DNA of 64,000 nucleotides from Phylloscopus collybita. Taxonomy: Eukaryota > Chordata > Aves > Passeriformes > Phylloscopidae. Of this stretch, positions 12,305-24,800 are shown one piece after another. How positions within the stretch are numbered: the stretch's first letter is position 1; the number at the start of each line of letters is the position of its first letter. The notes under the pieces are model-generated. The model had not been told where the DNA came from. It ran no database searches and saw only the letters and a program-made list of their open reading frames with translations. The stretch is taken from contig JAJNNQ010000004.1 in NCBI GenBank assembly GCA_027886175.1, positions 17,341,501-17,405,500 on the forward strand, given 5' to 3'. The position numbers and the translations under genes are program-made.

Positions 12305-14530
12305 CCTGGTGAACCCGTGGCTCAAAGCCCAGCTCTGGAGGAGCCCCTGGTTTCCAGGGGGAGCTGAGGTGTGTGGTGCTGCTGGGCAGGGGCCATTCAG
12401 CACGCTGCCTCTGTGGGATGGCTGTGCCATCGGGTTCGAAGCTCCTGGCACCTGTTCCTCCCAGCAACACGGGGAGATCTCAGCATGAAATGTTTTCCAA
12501 CACTGCAGACTCTGGTGGTGGTTTTCCCTGGAAATGGCAGTGTGGACCAGATGTTTCACAGGGTAATTGAAAATTCCATTTTATCAGAAAGCGTTTGCTG
12601 TCAAAAAGTTTTATCTTTACTTCAACAAAGAGGTTGATTAGATCCCTCAGGACCTGAATTAGCATCTTTGAGGCTAGATGCTCTGTTTTGTGATTCAGGT
12701 GGTTATTCCTCCCTTGGTTTTGCTCAAACTGGTACTTTTTTCTTTAAATCCCTTTGCCCTCTTCCAATCATAGTGTTTGTGTAGGTTTGGCTTGTTTTCT
12801 TTGTGTGGATGTGCACAAGCACCTAGATAATGCTTAATTGTATTCTACTGCCTTTTTCACCTTGCCTTGAGCTAGAGCCATTCTTGTACTCTGTAAGTCA
12901 CGGGAGCTCTTGCCAGCATAGAAATCAGAAAGGAAATATTTTGAATATAAGTTTTTAATGTTAGAAGCAACAGATTCCACACTTACCTTAATTCCCAGTG
13001 CTGGCCAGTATTTTAGCCATCAATTATAGAAAGAAAATCATTGGTCCAGTGAAGCAGTGATTCACTGTTTAAGATAAAAACAAAAATAGAAAATACGAAA
13101 ATGATAAGCACACACTAATCATTAAAAAGGCAGTGTTAGAAATAGTCACCACAGCCATAAAATAGTGAAAAAGCTTTGAAGTCAAAATGAGAGGGTTTTA
13201 AGCAATGTCAGTAATGGATCTCTGTAGAGAATTGCTTCTAAAAGCATCACTTCTACTTTTCTGGTGCCAGATCAGCAGTAAAGGTTCACGTGAAATGTCA
13301 TCTGGAAAGACCTGATCCTGCATACATTTCCACATCTCTGTAACTTTGCTCACAAGGGAGATTTAATTGTACCTGGCTCCCATAAACTCCAGCAAGATGA
13401 ACGGTTCTTTGAATAGAAATGGGTTATATTTAAATAGTTACGTTAAGTCTTCTTTATACTATCACACAGTATAGAGATAAGACTTGGATGTAAAGGAGAA
13501 ACAGGCCCATGAAATTCACTGAAACTTTTCTTGCTGGTTGCATCCCGAATTATTCAGACGTATGATCATTTAGGGGGTCGGGTTTTATCTGGAATATTCC
13601 AATTGGTTCTTATGCTCATCTCCATAGTAGCTGGTTGTATTTCAGTTGTGAATCGAGAACATGACTAATGGTATTAACTGGAGACAAACACAGGTATTAG
13701 AAACTGTTGATTTTTTTAAGCTGATTTCCGGCAGTCATTCTACCTACAACCCCCTTTCACTCTGCAGAAAAGCCTTTCTGTAGAGCTGCATGTACATAAA
13801 GACCTAAGTGACATATTGTAGGGCTTTGGAGGCTGCGTTTCTCTGGAAGTTTCTACAAATTAATAAAAGTACCTACTTTCTTGTATTCATATATGCAGCA
13901 CAAGACATAAAGTATAACATCCATATGTGAGTGACAGCAAACCCCTTAAGATGGATAAATGCTGTAAGCTTTCTTTACAGGGCAGTGTCAATTATTACAG
14001 CTCCTCTGATTTCTGTATTATTGCATGTCTCTGGTAAAGCAGCCTCAGTGAGCTCAGTGGTGCTCCTGCAGTGGCCAGCCTGGAGGGAGCAATCAGCTTC
14101 TTACAGTACTTGGAAAGCCCTGAGAAGGATTTTTCTGATGAGTGGGTAAGCTGGTCTTTGGGAAGAGGAGTTGATTGTCTTAAGATTCCCACTCTTTTAA
14201 ATGATTGCATGTTGAGCATCTAAGTCAGCTGCGTGTGGAGGTTACTGATGCTTTTGTCCACGCTCTCTCCATCTTCACCAAGCTCCTGCTGATGTTTCCT
14301 AACCAGGATTGTGGAGGAGCATAATATCTTTTGTTAGACCATTGAATGTAGCTCAGCTCCTCCTTCAGAGAGTGATGTGGACAGGCAGAACTGGACAGAG
14401 GGACGGTGCCCCCACCCTGGAGCTCAGCTCCCTTCACCTTGGACTCGTGTTGCAGCAGAACAGGGCAGTGGTGACTTCAGGAGGTTTAATCCATGCCTGG
14501 ACTTGCTGGTTAGAACAGGCAGATCCCTCA

Positions 14531-14573
14531 TGCTGCTCTCCCTTAGTTTCTGTGCTGCTCTCCCTTAGTTTCT
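14531..14573. repeat. Two copies of a 21-bp direct repeat
   Basis: TGCTGCTCTCCCTTAGTTTC followed by T occurs at 14531-14551 and again at 14553-14573, separated by one base. The copies are identical, suggesting a recent tandem duplication in the intron. Confidence 0.85.
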
Positions 14574-15305
14574 CAGTAACACTGAGCATAGCTTAGTGAA
14601 GCCCTTGCTGGAAAGTGCTGGAGGGCAGGGGTGACACTGAAGTCATCTCTGTAGCAATAAGTGAAGCCAATCCCTCTTGCAACAGCAGAACTAAATAACA
14701 AACAGATGTGCAACCTCTTTTGTTTGCATAAGAGGCATTGTTCTGTATCCCACGTTCCTGGCACTCTTCCTCCTGTTTTCAGGTTCCTTCAAAGACAGCT
14801 CTTGCAGAGTCTTCATCACTGAAGTTACTCCATTCAGGGTCACGGGAGTTATAACCTTTAGATCCTCAAGTTTTTTTCCTCCCTAAGCATAGAGAACACT
14901 CACCAGATGTGAACATTTTGGCAACTTGGAGAGGAAAATTAAAACTTGAATCTATGCCCTGTTGTGTAGGTTTGTAATGGATGAATGATCAGCCCAGAAA
15001 TTTGGAGAGTTTCAACTGTTTTATTGTACTTTTTAATGAGATTTTGTCAAATTCAGTCATTGCTTACCCATATTTTTGCTGGGTGACTGGAGAGCAATTT
15101 ATAGGAGATATGAAGAAGAGGTATTTCAGATTAGAGAATTTCAGCTTCTATTTCTGCTTGGTTTTGTTAACTGTTCCCAAACTCCAACTCAAGGAGAACC
15201 TTTGCAGGGAAGATCTTTGTCTCAGGGTTCAGCTGAGGATGGGGTGGTTTTAACCCTGGCTCTTCTAAAACCTCCTTTTCCAGAACCACTACCCAATACT
15301 TGGAT

Positions 15306-15370
15306 TTTATTTATCTTAAAATATCTTAAAACCCAGTACTTGGATTTTAAGATATTTTAAGATAAATAAA
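15306..15370. repeat. Perfect 26-bp inverted repeat with 13-nt loop
   Basis: The arm at 15306-15331 is the exact reverse complement of 15345-15370; the loop at 15332-15344 is CCCAGTACTTGGA. The arms are very AT-rich (TTTATTTATC at the outer left end). A near-identical 18-base segment also occurs as a direct repeat at 15292-15309 and 15332-15349, with one mismatch. The combination of direct and inverted copies suggests formation by replication template switching. In the pre-mRNA it would fold as a 26-bp stem. Confidence 0.9.
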
Positions 15371-17512
15371 CAGTTCAGGCAAGCTTGCAGCTTCCTTTTG
15401 CCTTATAAACAAGTCAAAAAAAGACTCACATGGCCTCCTTTCCCTCCTTGCCAGTAACTTCTAAGGAAACCTTTAACACTTTCCTTCTCACAGCAGTTAA
15501 GACTGGCAAAGTGGTCAAGGTAATGGCCATCAGACTTAACAGTAGGGAAGGTACATGAGTAAAACCAAACCTTCTGCTAGCGCAGCAAGCCAGCACTTCC
15601 CAATCTCCTCCTGTAATCAATCTACATCGTTAATGACTCTGAAAACAGACTGAACTGCTGGGGCTGGCACTGGGAAACTTGCATTACAAACTAACCATCT
15701 CTTATTAACCTTTTGGTGTTTCCTTCACAACACTAATTAGAGCCAAATAAAACTACTGTTTGTGAAACTCTTAAGTTAAAATATAATTTTCAGAGAAAAT
15801 ATGGTAAACTCCAGAGCTTCTGTTTGCTTGGCCTTTCTTTTTAATTATGATAGAGGATGGCTGTTGCTTGTTTAACACAGGCTTACATGATTAATGCTGC
15901 AGTGTTACTGTAATTAAAACAGCAAAAAAAGATGTGATTGGGGCCCGTATAATTTACAGACATCTCGGCATTCTGGTGGCAGAGCTGCTCTAAGTGTTGC
16001 AAAGAGGAATCATAAAAGATTATTCTAATTAAAATTGCCAGATTGACTAAACAACAGGTGACTTATGTAACTTGAGCGACTTGTGCTTGGGGTGAGAAAT
16101 CATCTGAAATCAGTGAATTATACAAAGCTGCCTATTATTCTGCTAAATGGGAAAGTGTGTGCTTACCATGGCAACCCGCATCAATTTCGCAGCCACTGGA
16201 AAATACAGGGCCCTTTATTAAAGGAATAATCAGCAGGAGCAGCTCAGTGACCCCGGCTCTGTGGGTAGGGACACGGCCTGGCACGTTTGAGGCAGCTTTT
16301 TGGGCACAGGTGGGTGCCAGCAGGTGAAACCCTGCCACGGTACCTGGGGGGTTCAGGTGTGAACCAGCATCCCCAGAGGGGCTGCCACAAGCTGGGTGCC
16401 TGTTGTTTTTCCCTCCAAAACGTGGTGTGATTGCATTTATGTGTGTGATAACAATAAATCATTTGGACCTCTATTAATTAGGCTGCACGCTGCAGGAAGC
16501 TGTAGGGCAGGGACTGTGTCTCCCCTGGGTGCAGCGGAAGAAGCCCACCCGTCTCCAAAATAGGGTGATATGGGTGTCTGAGCTGCTCCAGTTCCTGCAG
16601 ATATCTGCTGAAGGGAGACACACCACTGGGTTTGTATGTAGGTTGTTTTACTAAATGATCTATGTAATAATATATAAGTCAAAACTCTGTAATAATTGGC
16701 ACCAAACAGCAAAGAGAACTTGCAGCTTTTATCTGTCTTGAGGGAAGTGCTGCCACTCAAAACTCATGAGTGCTATATTTTATTTCTCATACAGCATATA
16801 TGAATGTAAGACTAGATGGTTTTAAATGGGTCACAGAATTATTAAGAAGTTTGGCAGCCGTTCCTCCCAGTGCGCGCAGGTACGTGGGGAGTGGGTGAGC
16901 TGGGGAGCAGGAGTGTGGGCTGTGCCAGGCTCTGGCTGGGTGTGTGTTGCCTTTGCACAGTCATTTCCCCTTCCATCCTGCTTTTAACCCTGTGTCTGTT
17001 TGGAAAATAAGTTCTTTTTAGCAAGTATTATTATAGATCTGTGTTAGTCACGATGTGTATAATCACGGTATGCGTAATGTGGTCCCTATTTTTGCTGAGT
17101 ATCTGTAATGGTAGTGATCAGTTTCCCCACTCTCAATATTAGCTCTATTAGTATTTTTATTTTTCTGCAGAAACCCCGTTTAGTTCTATTTTCCTTATTG
17201 CATTTCACCCCTTTTCAAGTGTGAAGAACAACTTGCTTTGTAACCTGCTTCATTGGCTACCAGCACCTTGTGTTTCATTACCAACGTCCACACTGGCTGG
17301 GGGTGCTGGCACATACATGGCAGGTGGTCACTGCTGTGTCACCTCACCTTTGGGCAGTGACAGTCACACCTGGGGCAGGGCAGTGGAGCTGGGTCAGGCT
17401 CAAGGCCTGGGTGTCATAAGTAGGGGGACATCTGGGTGTGTGGGATGACTGGTTGTAGTGAAACCAGAGCTTTATCCCAAAGAAATCCTGGGTTAGCATC
17501 AGTCCCTGCAGG

Positions 17513-17545
17513 AAAAGAAAAAAAAAAAAAAAAGGAAAAAAAGAT
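17513..17545. repeat. A-rich low-complexity tract
   Basis: A16 run at 17518-17533 followed by GG and further A-rich text. It lies in intron 5 and codes for nothing. Confidence 0.85.
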
Positions 17546-18586
17546 GAAAAACCCCCTCTCTGAATGGAAGCAATAGGAAATGAAAATTGCTGAGATATAC
17601 TGTTGTGTGGGTAGTGGTGCTACCAACCTTGTGCTGCAGTAATTACCTCTATGCATGCAATTTGTGCTCGGCTACGACTGATTTCCCACATCATCCGGTG
17701 CCCAGGCTATATTCAATCAATCCCAGCTGGAGAGAGCTATCTTGGATCATTTGGTGAGATTTCACCACAGATGCTACCTTGCATCCCGGGGAAGCGCCGC
17801 AGAGCTGCCCTGGCACATGGCTGGAGCTTTGGGGACAGGCAAGGGAGGGTCCCTCCAGCCAGGGACACAGGGTGCCACATCCTGTGGGGTGCTGAGGACC
17901 TGCAGCTGGTGGAGGTGAGAGGCAAGGAGCTTCTGGCACTTCCCAGGGAGAAGACTTGGCTCTGCTGGGTGCGTGCTAGAGAGAGAGCAGATTTTGTGGT
18001 TGTTCCTGCACTGTTTTATGTGAAAAATGAAAGAGCGAAGAGTGTCGGTTGGAAATTTTTGTGAGAAGCCAAGGGAGGTGGGTGTCCCCATCTCTTGCAA
18101 ACCAAAATAGGTCAAGCACTTGATTTCCTCTGACTGCTTTGGAAGTGTTGGCTTCAGTAAGAGAGGAGGCAGAGGAGGAGCTGGTGCAAGTTCAGCGCAC
18201 GGCACTGCCTCATCTGCTTGGGCACGTTCCCAGGTGGCTCCTTCAGTAGGCAAAGGGCTCCCCAGCCAGGAAAGGGCCTCTGGATTTGCCCCAGGAGAGG
18301 AACTCCCTCAACTCAGCTACCTGCGGGCCTGGATTAGGTACGGCTTGGTGAGAAGTTAGAAAGGGGCAGCTCTTGTGTGGGAAGAGGAATTTGGCTAGAA
18401 ACCTGAAGTTAAAACTGTGCATAGTGGTAATTCAGGAACTGTCAGGGAAGGTGTTTTTTTGGAACAGCAGCTGCGTTATTGGAGGGTATAAATACCTTTG
18501 AGGAGAGTCATGAACACTCAGGTGTGTCCTGGAAGGTTACTATGTGTATACTGGACTTGGATTTGTTCTTTACTCTCTGTAATCAC

Positions 18587-18603
18587 CATCATCATCATCA
18601 TCA
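18587..18603. repeat. (CAT)n microsatellite
   Basis: About six CAT units directly abut the terminal end of the CR1 fragment that starts at 18604. Short repeats of this kind often grow at CR1 3' ends. Confidence 0.85.
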
Positions 18604-18880
18604 AATGGTTTGGGTTGGAAGGGACCTTACAGATCATTTACTTCCGACTCCCCTACAATGGGCAGGGACACCTTCAACTATCCCATATTTCTCAGAGCCC
18701 CATCTGCCTTGGACACTTCCAGGAGTGAGGCACTGTCAGCTTCTCTGGGCAATCTGTGCCACCCTCACAGTAAAAAATTAATTTCTAAGGTCTTATCTAA
18801 CCTGGGAATCTAAAGCTATTCCCCCTTGCCCTACCACTCCACGCCCTTGTTCAAAGTCCCTGCCAGCTCTCCTGTAGCCT
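18604..18880 (-). mobile_element. CR1 LINE, 3'-end fragment (diverged)
   Basis: The + strand reads GGTTTGGGTTGGAAGGGACC, then 'gggcagggacacctt', 'ccttggacacttccagg', 'attcccccttgccctaccac' and 'ccagctctcctgtag', the reverse complement of a CR1 3' end. It is more diverged and carries more small deletions than the copy at 6894. The right boundary is approximate. No reverse transcriptase frame remains. Confidence 0.85.
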
Positions 18881-21800
18881 TTATTTGTTGTTTGTGCCAC
18901 TGACACTGCTGCTCACCAGCACATTTCAGTGGGAGCTGTGTGTTCAGGATGTCCTGCTGTTTGTCGTGGGGCAGGCTCCCAGGGAGCCACCCCTGGAGCC
19001 CAGGAATGCCGAGTGCCTTGCAGTGAATTCCATGTCCTGCATCTGTTCTGACAGGTGGTGCCTCCGCAGCTGCTCCCTGATGAGTTTTGGTCCCTCAGAT
19101 GCATTGATTTACAGACCTTTCCTGTGCACTGCAGCTCTTCTCGATGACAGGCCATGAAGCACATGATAACTCAGCAGCCTAAATTATTCAGGCAAATTGA
19201 ATGTGTTTGGCTTGTTCCAAACTTTTGTTTCCTTTCAGTGCTGTCAGAAGCACAGGTAGCCCTGATGCTTGCTTGTATTGCAACTCATTCAAGTGCCAAG
19301 GAGACACAAACAGTTCAAGTATAGCCCGTGTTTTACCTTGTTTGTCGCTTACTTCCACCTTGTTGTGCTTTTTCTGGGCAATTCTGTGCCTCATAAAAAT
19401 GTTTATCTTGCACCTATGGATTGCTCCCCTCTGGTACACTGCTGGGTTCTGGGAATTCTTTGTATCACGTTGTGGAAAAGCCCCTGTAAAATAAAAAAAA
19501 TAAAAATCTGTGTCTGCTCCACTCTGTAACGAAGGTATATTCACTCATGCAAATGTTTTGACCCATTAGTCATCACTGTAGGATCCAGAAACCTCGTCTT
19601 AATGAAGACAAGTAATTAAAATTAGCAGTTCTACCTGCAATTCCCCCATTGCCTGACCTCTGCTTTGTCAGTGTTCCTCCATTGTTACTGGGTGGATGTG
19701 TTAAATCAATTCACTGTAAAAATCTGCACAAGCCCTTCTTTGGGCAGCCTTGCCTTGCAGGGACCACTGAGCTGTGGCAAGGTGGAGAGGAGATTCCTTG
19801 TCACTGCAGACATGTCCCCTGGCTTTCTGGACGCTGTTCAGGAGCTTCTGGGTATAGGTGAACAAATTGGCTTTCACCAAACACGTGCCTGGAGATTTAG
19901 GACCTCACCCAAAGCCTTTTGAATCTGCCAGGATTCTTTCAGCTGAGACCACTGGGCTTGAAATAGGACCTGAGAGAGATGGCATCCTCAGGGGATGTGC
20001 TCTGAACCTTGCTGGAGACATTGGTCACCTAAGCCTGTGTTCAGAAGTGAGCTGAGGGAAGAGATCTCTGCTGCTGAGCATCTCCCTAATTCAGTGAACA
20101 AAACAGAGCCTTGGGAGATGGAGGTTTGCCTTGGAAAATTCCAGCTGCAAATGAGATGCATGATTTTAGGAATTAGAATAATTACCCCCTGGAACAGGTT
20201 CCCAAGGGATGCGATATATTCTGTATCACTTAGAGTCTTTAAATCACATTTGCATGTTTTTCGGAAAAGCGTGCCTAGTCACTCAGAGTGAAGGGCTGTG
20301 CTTGAGGAGCGCGGTGTGACAGGGCTGAGCATCCCGTGCTTTGCAGGGGAGCAGAGCAGGGAGTCACTGTGGCTCCTGCATGGATTGAGCTCTGCAGAGC
20401 GCTGGAGCACTGGGTTTTGGCACGTCCTGGAGAAGGGCTCAGGGCTGTCCCCTCGGCCAGCACTGGCGGCTGTGCAGGAATGTGCAGAACTGAGCAAGTA
20501 ACGCTGGGGATGATTCAGGAGCGAACTCCCCCAGCCAAAATCTGCCTTCTCTTTCCAAACACACGCGGTCCCTTCCTCTGAATCAGATGTCCCCAGGCAC
20601 TGAGCAATCCTGGCTGTATCAGTGTTTCCAGGACCTTCCCTCCCACCACTCCCTGAGTGATGAGAATATTTTTGAAGATCTCATTTCCTGGCCTTTCCCT
20701 TTCATCTCTCAAAACAGCAAGTAAATGAACAGCCCTTTAGTTTTTAGTTACTGCACTGCACCCAGTGAGCTATCAGAGGCTGTTGACAGTGACTTTTCTC
20801 TTTTCCATGCTCCTGCCTGCAGGATTTGGGGAGATAATTCATTTGGTCCTGGTGCTTTGTCAACTTTCAGCAGTTGTAATTGCCTAATGATCAGTGCTGA
20901 TGCTGTTGTTAAGCCTGTTAAAACTTTGTCCTGCTGAACAGCCAGACTGTGCCTGTCTCATCATGTTGTGCCTGCTGTGCTGACTGGGGCTGCCTTTGAT
21001 GCTCCCACCCTGGCCCCATCTTTGGTTGCTGCTTCCCACCCACCTCAGGCACTGCCAAGGGGATGGATGGATGCAGCAGGGTGCTACCCACACTAAGGAA
21101 CTGCACTGGGAGCTACAAATAGCTGAAGAATAATCCCACAGAGAGCCAGATGCTTTGCAGGATGAATCCCCTGTCGCTGTGTGCCGGCCCCAAGGAGCCT
21201 GGAGCTGGTTGGTGGAGGTGGTCTGGTGTCTCTGCCCTGGTGGGGTGGATAAGAGCAGCTCTCTGGAGGAGGCTGTCACTGGTAGGGCACTGCTGTTTAG
21301 CAACCTGCTGCCATTTCTGCTTTTCCGTCTGATTTGTGCCTTTTCTACCCTCATTATAATTTTTTTTTAGGGCTCTAATTGACCTCGTTTCATGCTATTG
21401 CCTCTTGTGCTGCTCATCCAAGGTGCCCAACTGGCTGGTGCCATCTCTTGAAGCCCCTGTCGCTCATCCTCGCCTCTTCTAAGGCTGTTTTTTAATGGCA
21501 CACACTGAACATCAGTGCATTACCATCCCTTTTCCAAGAACAGTCTCCATCCACTCTTCTCTCGTCCCCCAGTGCCTCATCCAATTTAATTAATTATACT
21601 TAGTATATTACGCATCCTGTCAAAGTTTTTCCTTTCCGAGGTTTAATGGTTTTTTAATTCTAATGCATGCTGCATGTGTAAGTGTTTCAGCAGTGAGGCG
21701 AGCGTGCAGTGGCACGGAGGCAGCATTACATCCCTGTGCCGCAGACAGCCAGGGTGGGTCCCTGTGGAGAGGCTCCAGCAGAACTGCTGCAGGACTGTGC

Positions 21801-24800
21801 TGCCTGCCTCCCCTCTGCATCCTCCTGCCCGTGCTCAGGGGGAGAACCAGGCTGATCCCAGTGCAGAGGGGCAGGCTGGGGCTGAGCCCACTCGGTCGTG
21901 GTGCATCTCTGTGGAGCAGGAGCCCGGCCGGCGGCTCGGCCCCAGCTCCGGCTGCATCCTCCCTGCGTGCTGAACTCCAGGGTAACAAACTTGACTCTTC
22001 TCCTTGTGCTAACTCTGTCAGAAAGCACCAATTATATCAGTCATTTCAGCCTTGCTTTATCCCTTTGAAGGAGGGCGGTGGTGAGGATGTGGCGGGGACT
22101 AGACTAATCAGGTAACACCGGCTGGGGCTGGTACCTATCGCTCTTTATTTCCCAGTGACACTTAAAAGGTTTGGTCAGGAAAGTGGTTCAGGAGGAATGA
22201 CTTTGTGGGGTCTCATACTGACTAGCTTTGGGTATTTCCAGATAAAACCTGCTCAGGCTAAGAGGGTTGTGGGTTGGTGGTTGTTTTTTTTCCTGCCTGT
22301 CAGTGTTGCAAAGTGCTTAGGTTTTGAAAATCCAGCTGGGCTCTGTCTGTCTGTCACACCATCACTGGGAGTAACGATGCTGTGGTGCAATTTTGCTGAC
22401 AGCCCTGTGAACTGGGGCCAGGAGCCAACACAATCCAGCCTGACCTCGGGGCAGTGCTGCAGGAATGTGCCTCTGGAAACCAGAACTCCTTGGAGGCTGC
22501 GCTGGCAGAAGCTGGAACAGGACTGGAACAGCCCATCCTGGGAAGCAGGGGCCTCCACCTCTGCATTGGAGCTACAGCAAGGGGTGTGTGGGAGGATCCC
22601 AGTGTGGTGTGCAGCTCCCCAGGTAGGACTCAGAGTCATTGCCCAGGTGCCTGTGGATTGGCAGCAGCTTGGCCAGGAGGGCTGGAGCTGTGGAGCCGAC
22701 TGCTTTCCTTACAGTGCTTGTGCAGGTCATGAAAATACAGTTATTTTCCATTCCTGTTGTTCAGCCATCTCCCTGTGGCTCTGCAGCTGACTACCCCAGA
22801 CATACTCCAGGGCTCGTTCTCCCTCCCACCCCCATGGCTGTGGGGCCAGCAGAACAGGATGGGGTGGGATAGGATGGGATCCCAGCTGGATTGCTGGAAT
22901 TGAGCTTATCCATGACTCACAGGTAAAGTCATTTCCCCATAATGAGGTGTGAGATTTAACTGTTTGCTTTATAGTAATTTTACATGCATGTGTATCTGCC
23001 CTCTGGATTAATGAAGGTAAACTTAATTGCCAGAACGAAGCTTGATTTAATTAAATGGATCAGATTCTCAGACTTTGGCAATTCTGTCACCTCTTCTGTT
23101 GGCCCCGGGGCCAGTGTAACCCACAGCTGGCTTTTCCCTGGCATTTCCCTGGCATTGCCATTATCCCTTGTTGTTGTGGAGCTGGAGCCTTCTTTGAGCC
23201 CTCTCTGTAGCTCCATGGTCATGCAGAGAAAACAGGGGTGTCGCTGTGAGTCATGGTGCTGGGTCAGACTCACTTGGGTGCTAAACAGTGTCGAGCAGCT
23301 TTTGCAGACCTGTCCCTGTGGCTGTCCCAGATCCCTGTGGGATCTTCTGATGCACCCGCCCCCCTAGGCAAACATCTTGTTTGAAGTACATCCTTGTGCT
23401 TCAGAGTAAAGGTCCACCGACATGGAAAAACCCCCCTGCTCATCTGAAAAAGACTTAAAGTAGAGCAGCAGGGAGGGAATAATGCTGAGCTCCAGGGTGA
23501 AGGCATGAGAGGTCAATGTCATGATGAGCGATGGCCAGCAACCAACATTTTGGTTTTTTAAGAAAAGGCGTAAAATTCCCTAGCTCTCTCTTGATGATGG
23601 GGAACGCCCCATTGTGCTGGGAAGCCTTCCAGCTCCCTCCACTCTTCAGAGCTGCACACTTTTAGAAAGTACAAAGAGCTTCTCATAATGTTTTGCCTTG
23701 TGGGTACGTCTGTGATTAATTCCGTGCAAGCATTACTGGTGCAATAACAATACTGAAGGTCCTAAAACTGAAAAAGGAAACACATTTGGCTCGTACTTCA
23801 TACACAATCACTTACACTTAAGCTATTGATAGTTGATTGGGATCTGTAGACTGCTGGGCTGGTGCCACTGGGTTTCTGAGCGCGTTCAATGGCTGGAACA
23901 GACAGCGAGGCTGTAGGTTTTGGCAAGCTGTAGGTCTCATTAGTCAGGCTGACTGTATCTGACACGAGAGATTCCCATCCACCAAGATGAAGCTCACTTC
24001 CCAAGGCTTTGGCTGACGTCCCAACAATATTTACATGAAGGACAACAGAGGATCAGTGTTAGATTAAGGCTGTGAGTTTCCAGTAGGCAGACAGTTAAAT
24101 ATTCTATTGAAATACTCTTTTGATTATTTAGATAATAATGAAGTTTATGCATGTCCTTGAGAAATCTGGGGAAAGGCAGTTGTTTTATGCTAAGCATGCA
24201 AAGATGTGTTTAATCTTGATAATAGGAGTAAATTATGTATCAGCGTTTATAACCTCAGCTCCTTTATTTCTCACTTGTTGTGTGGAGCCACCAGGAACCT
24301 CACAGGGTGGGGGGAGCCGTACTGGCTGGGAGGGTGGCAGGAGGAGGGGGCAGGCAGCCTCCCCATGGCACCCTGCTGTTCACATCCCTGCGGGAGCAGG
24401 ATCAGGGTGGCTTGTTCTGTTTTGTCCTGGCCGAGGGAGGTGCTGGTTGAAGTAAGACATTAACCATGAGCCCCCCGAGGAGAGGGCAGGGATGTGCTCT
24501 GACAGGTGCTGGAGTTGGCCCAGTACAGGCAGCCAGGAATTGCTTCTTATCTCCCCCAACTGTAATTCTTGTTTTGTTGGATTTTTATCAGAATTGTTGA
24601 GTTGCCATTTTCTGACCGATGCCTGATTTTGAATAGGACAGAGTAATAATTTGATTTATTGCTGCGTTGGAATGTGGCTGCGTTGCTGGTCCTGCCTTAC
24701 CCTAACAGAATATATGAGTTTGCTTTGTCTATGACAATAGCAGAGAACAGTAATCTTTAGATTAATTTGTTGTAGCGACTAAAGTCCCATTAAATGGAAG

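Larger units (their letters stand above)
12305..18586 (+). other. PCDH19 intron 5, second part
   Basis: No coding exon is visible. About 12750-13960 and 15660-16150 are AT-rich, unique-looking blocks with many TAAT/ATTA cores and little repeat character, candidates for conserved non-coding elements. A 21-bp direct repeat occurs at 14531-14551 and 14553-14573, a perfect 26-bp inverted repeat at 15306-15370, and an A-rich tract at 17513-17545. GC-rich text at 17760-18350 gives several overlapping long frames on both strands with no recognisable domain. Confidence 0.65.

Noticed and set aside
11730..12470. 246-codon open frame on the - strand
   Set aside because: Mostly lies within the solo LTR (11569-12304) and shows no recognisable protein domain.
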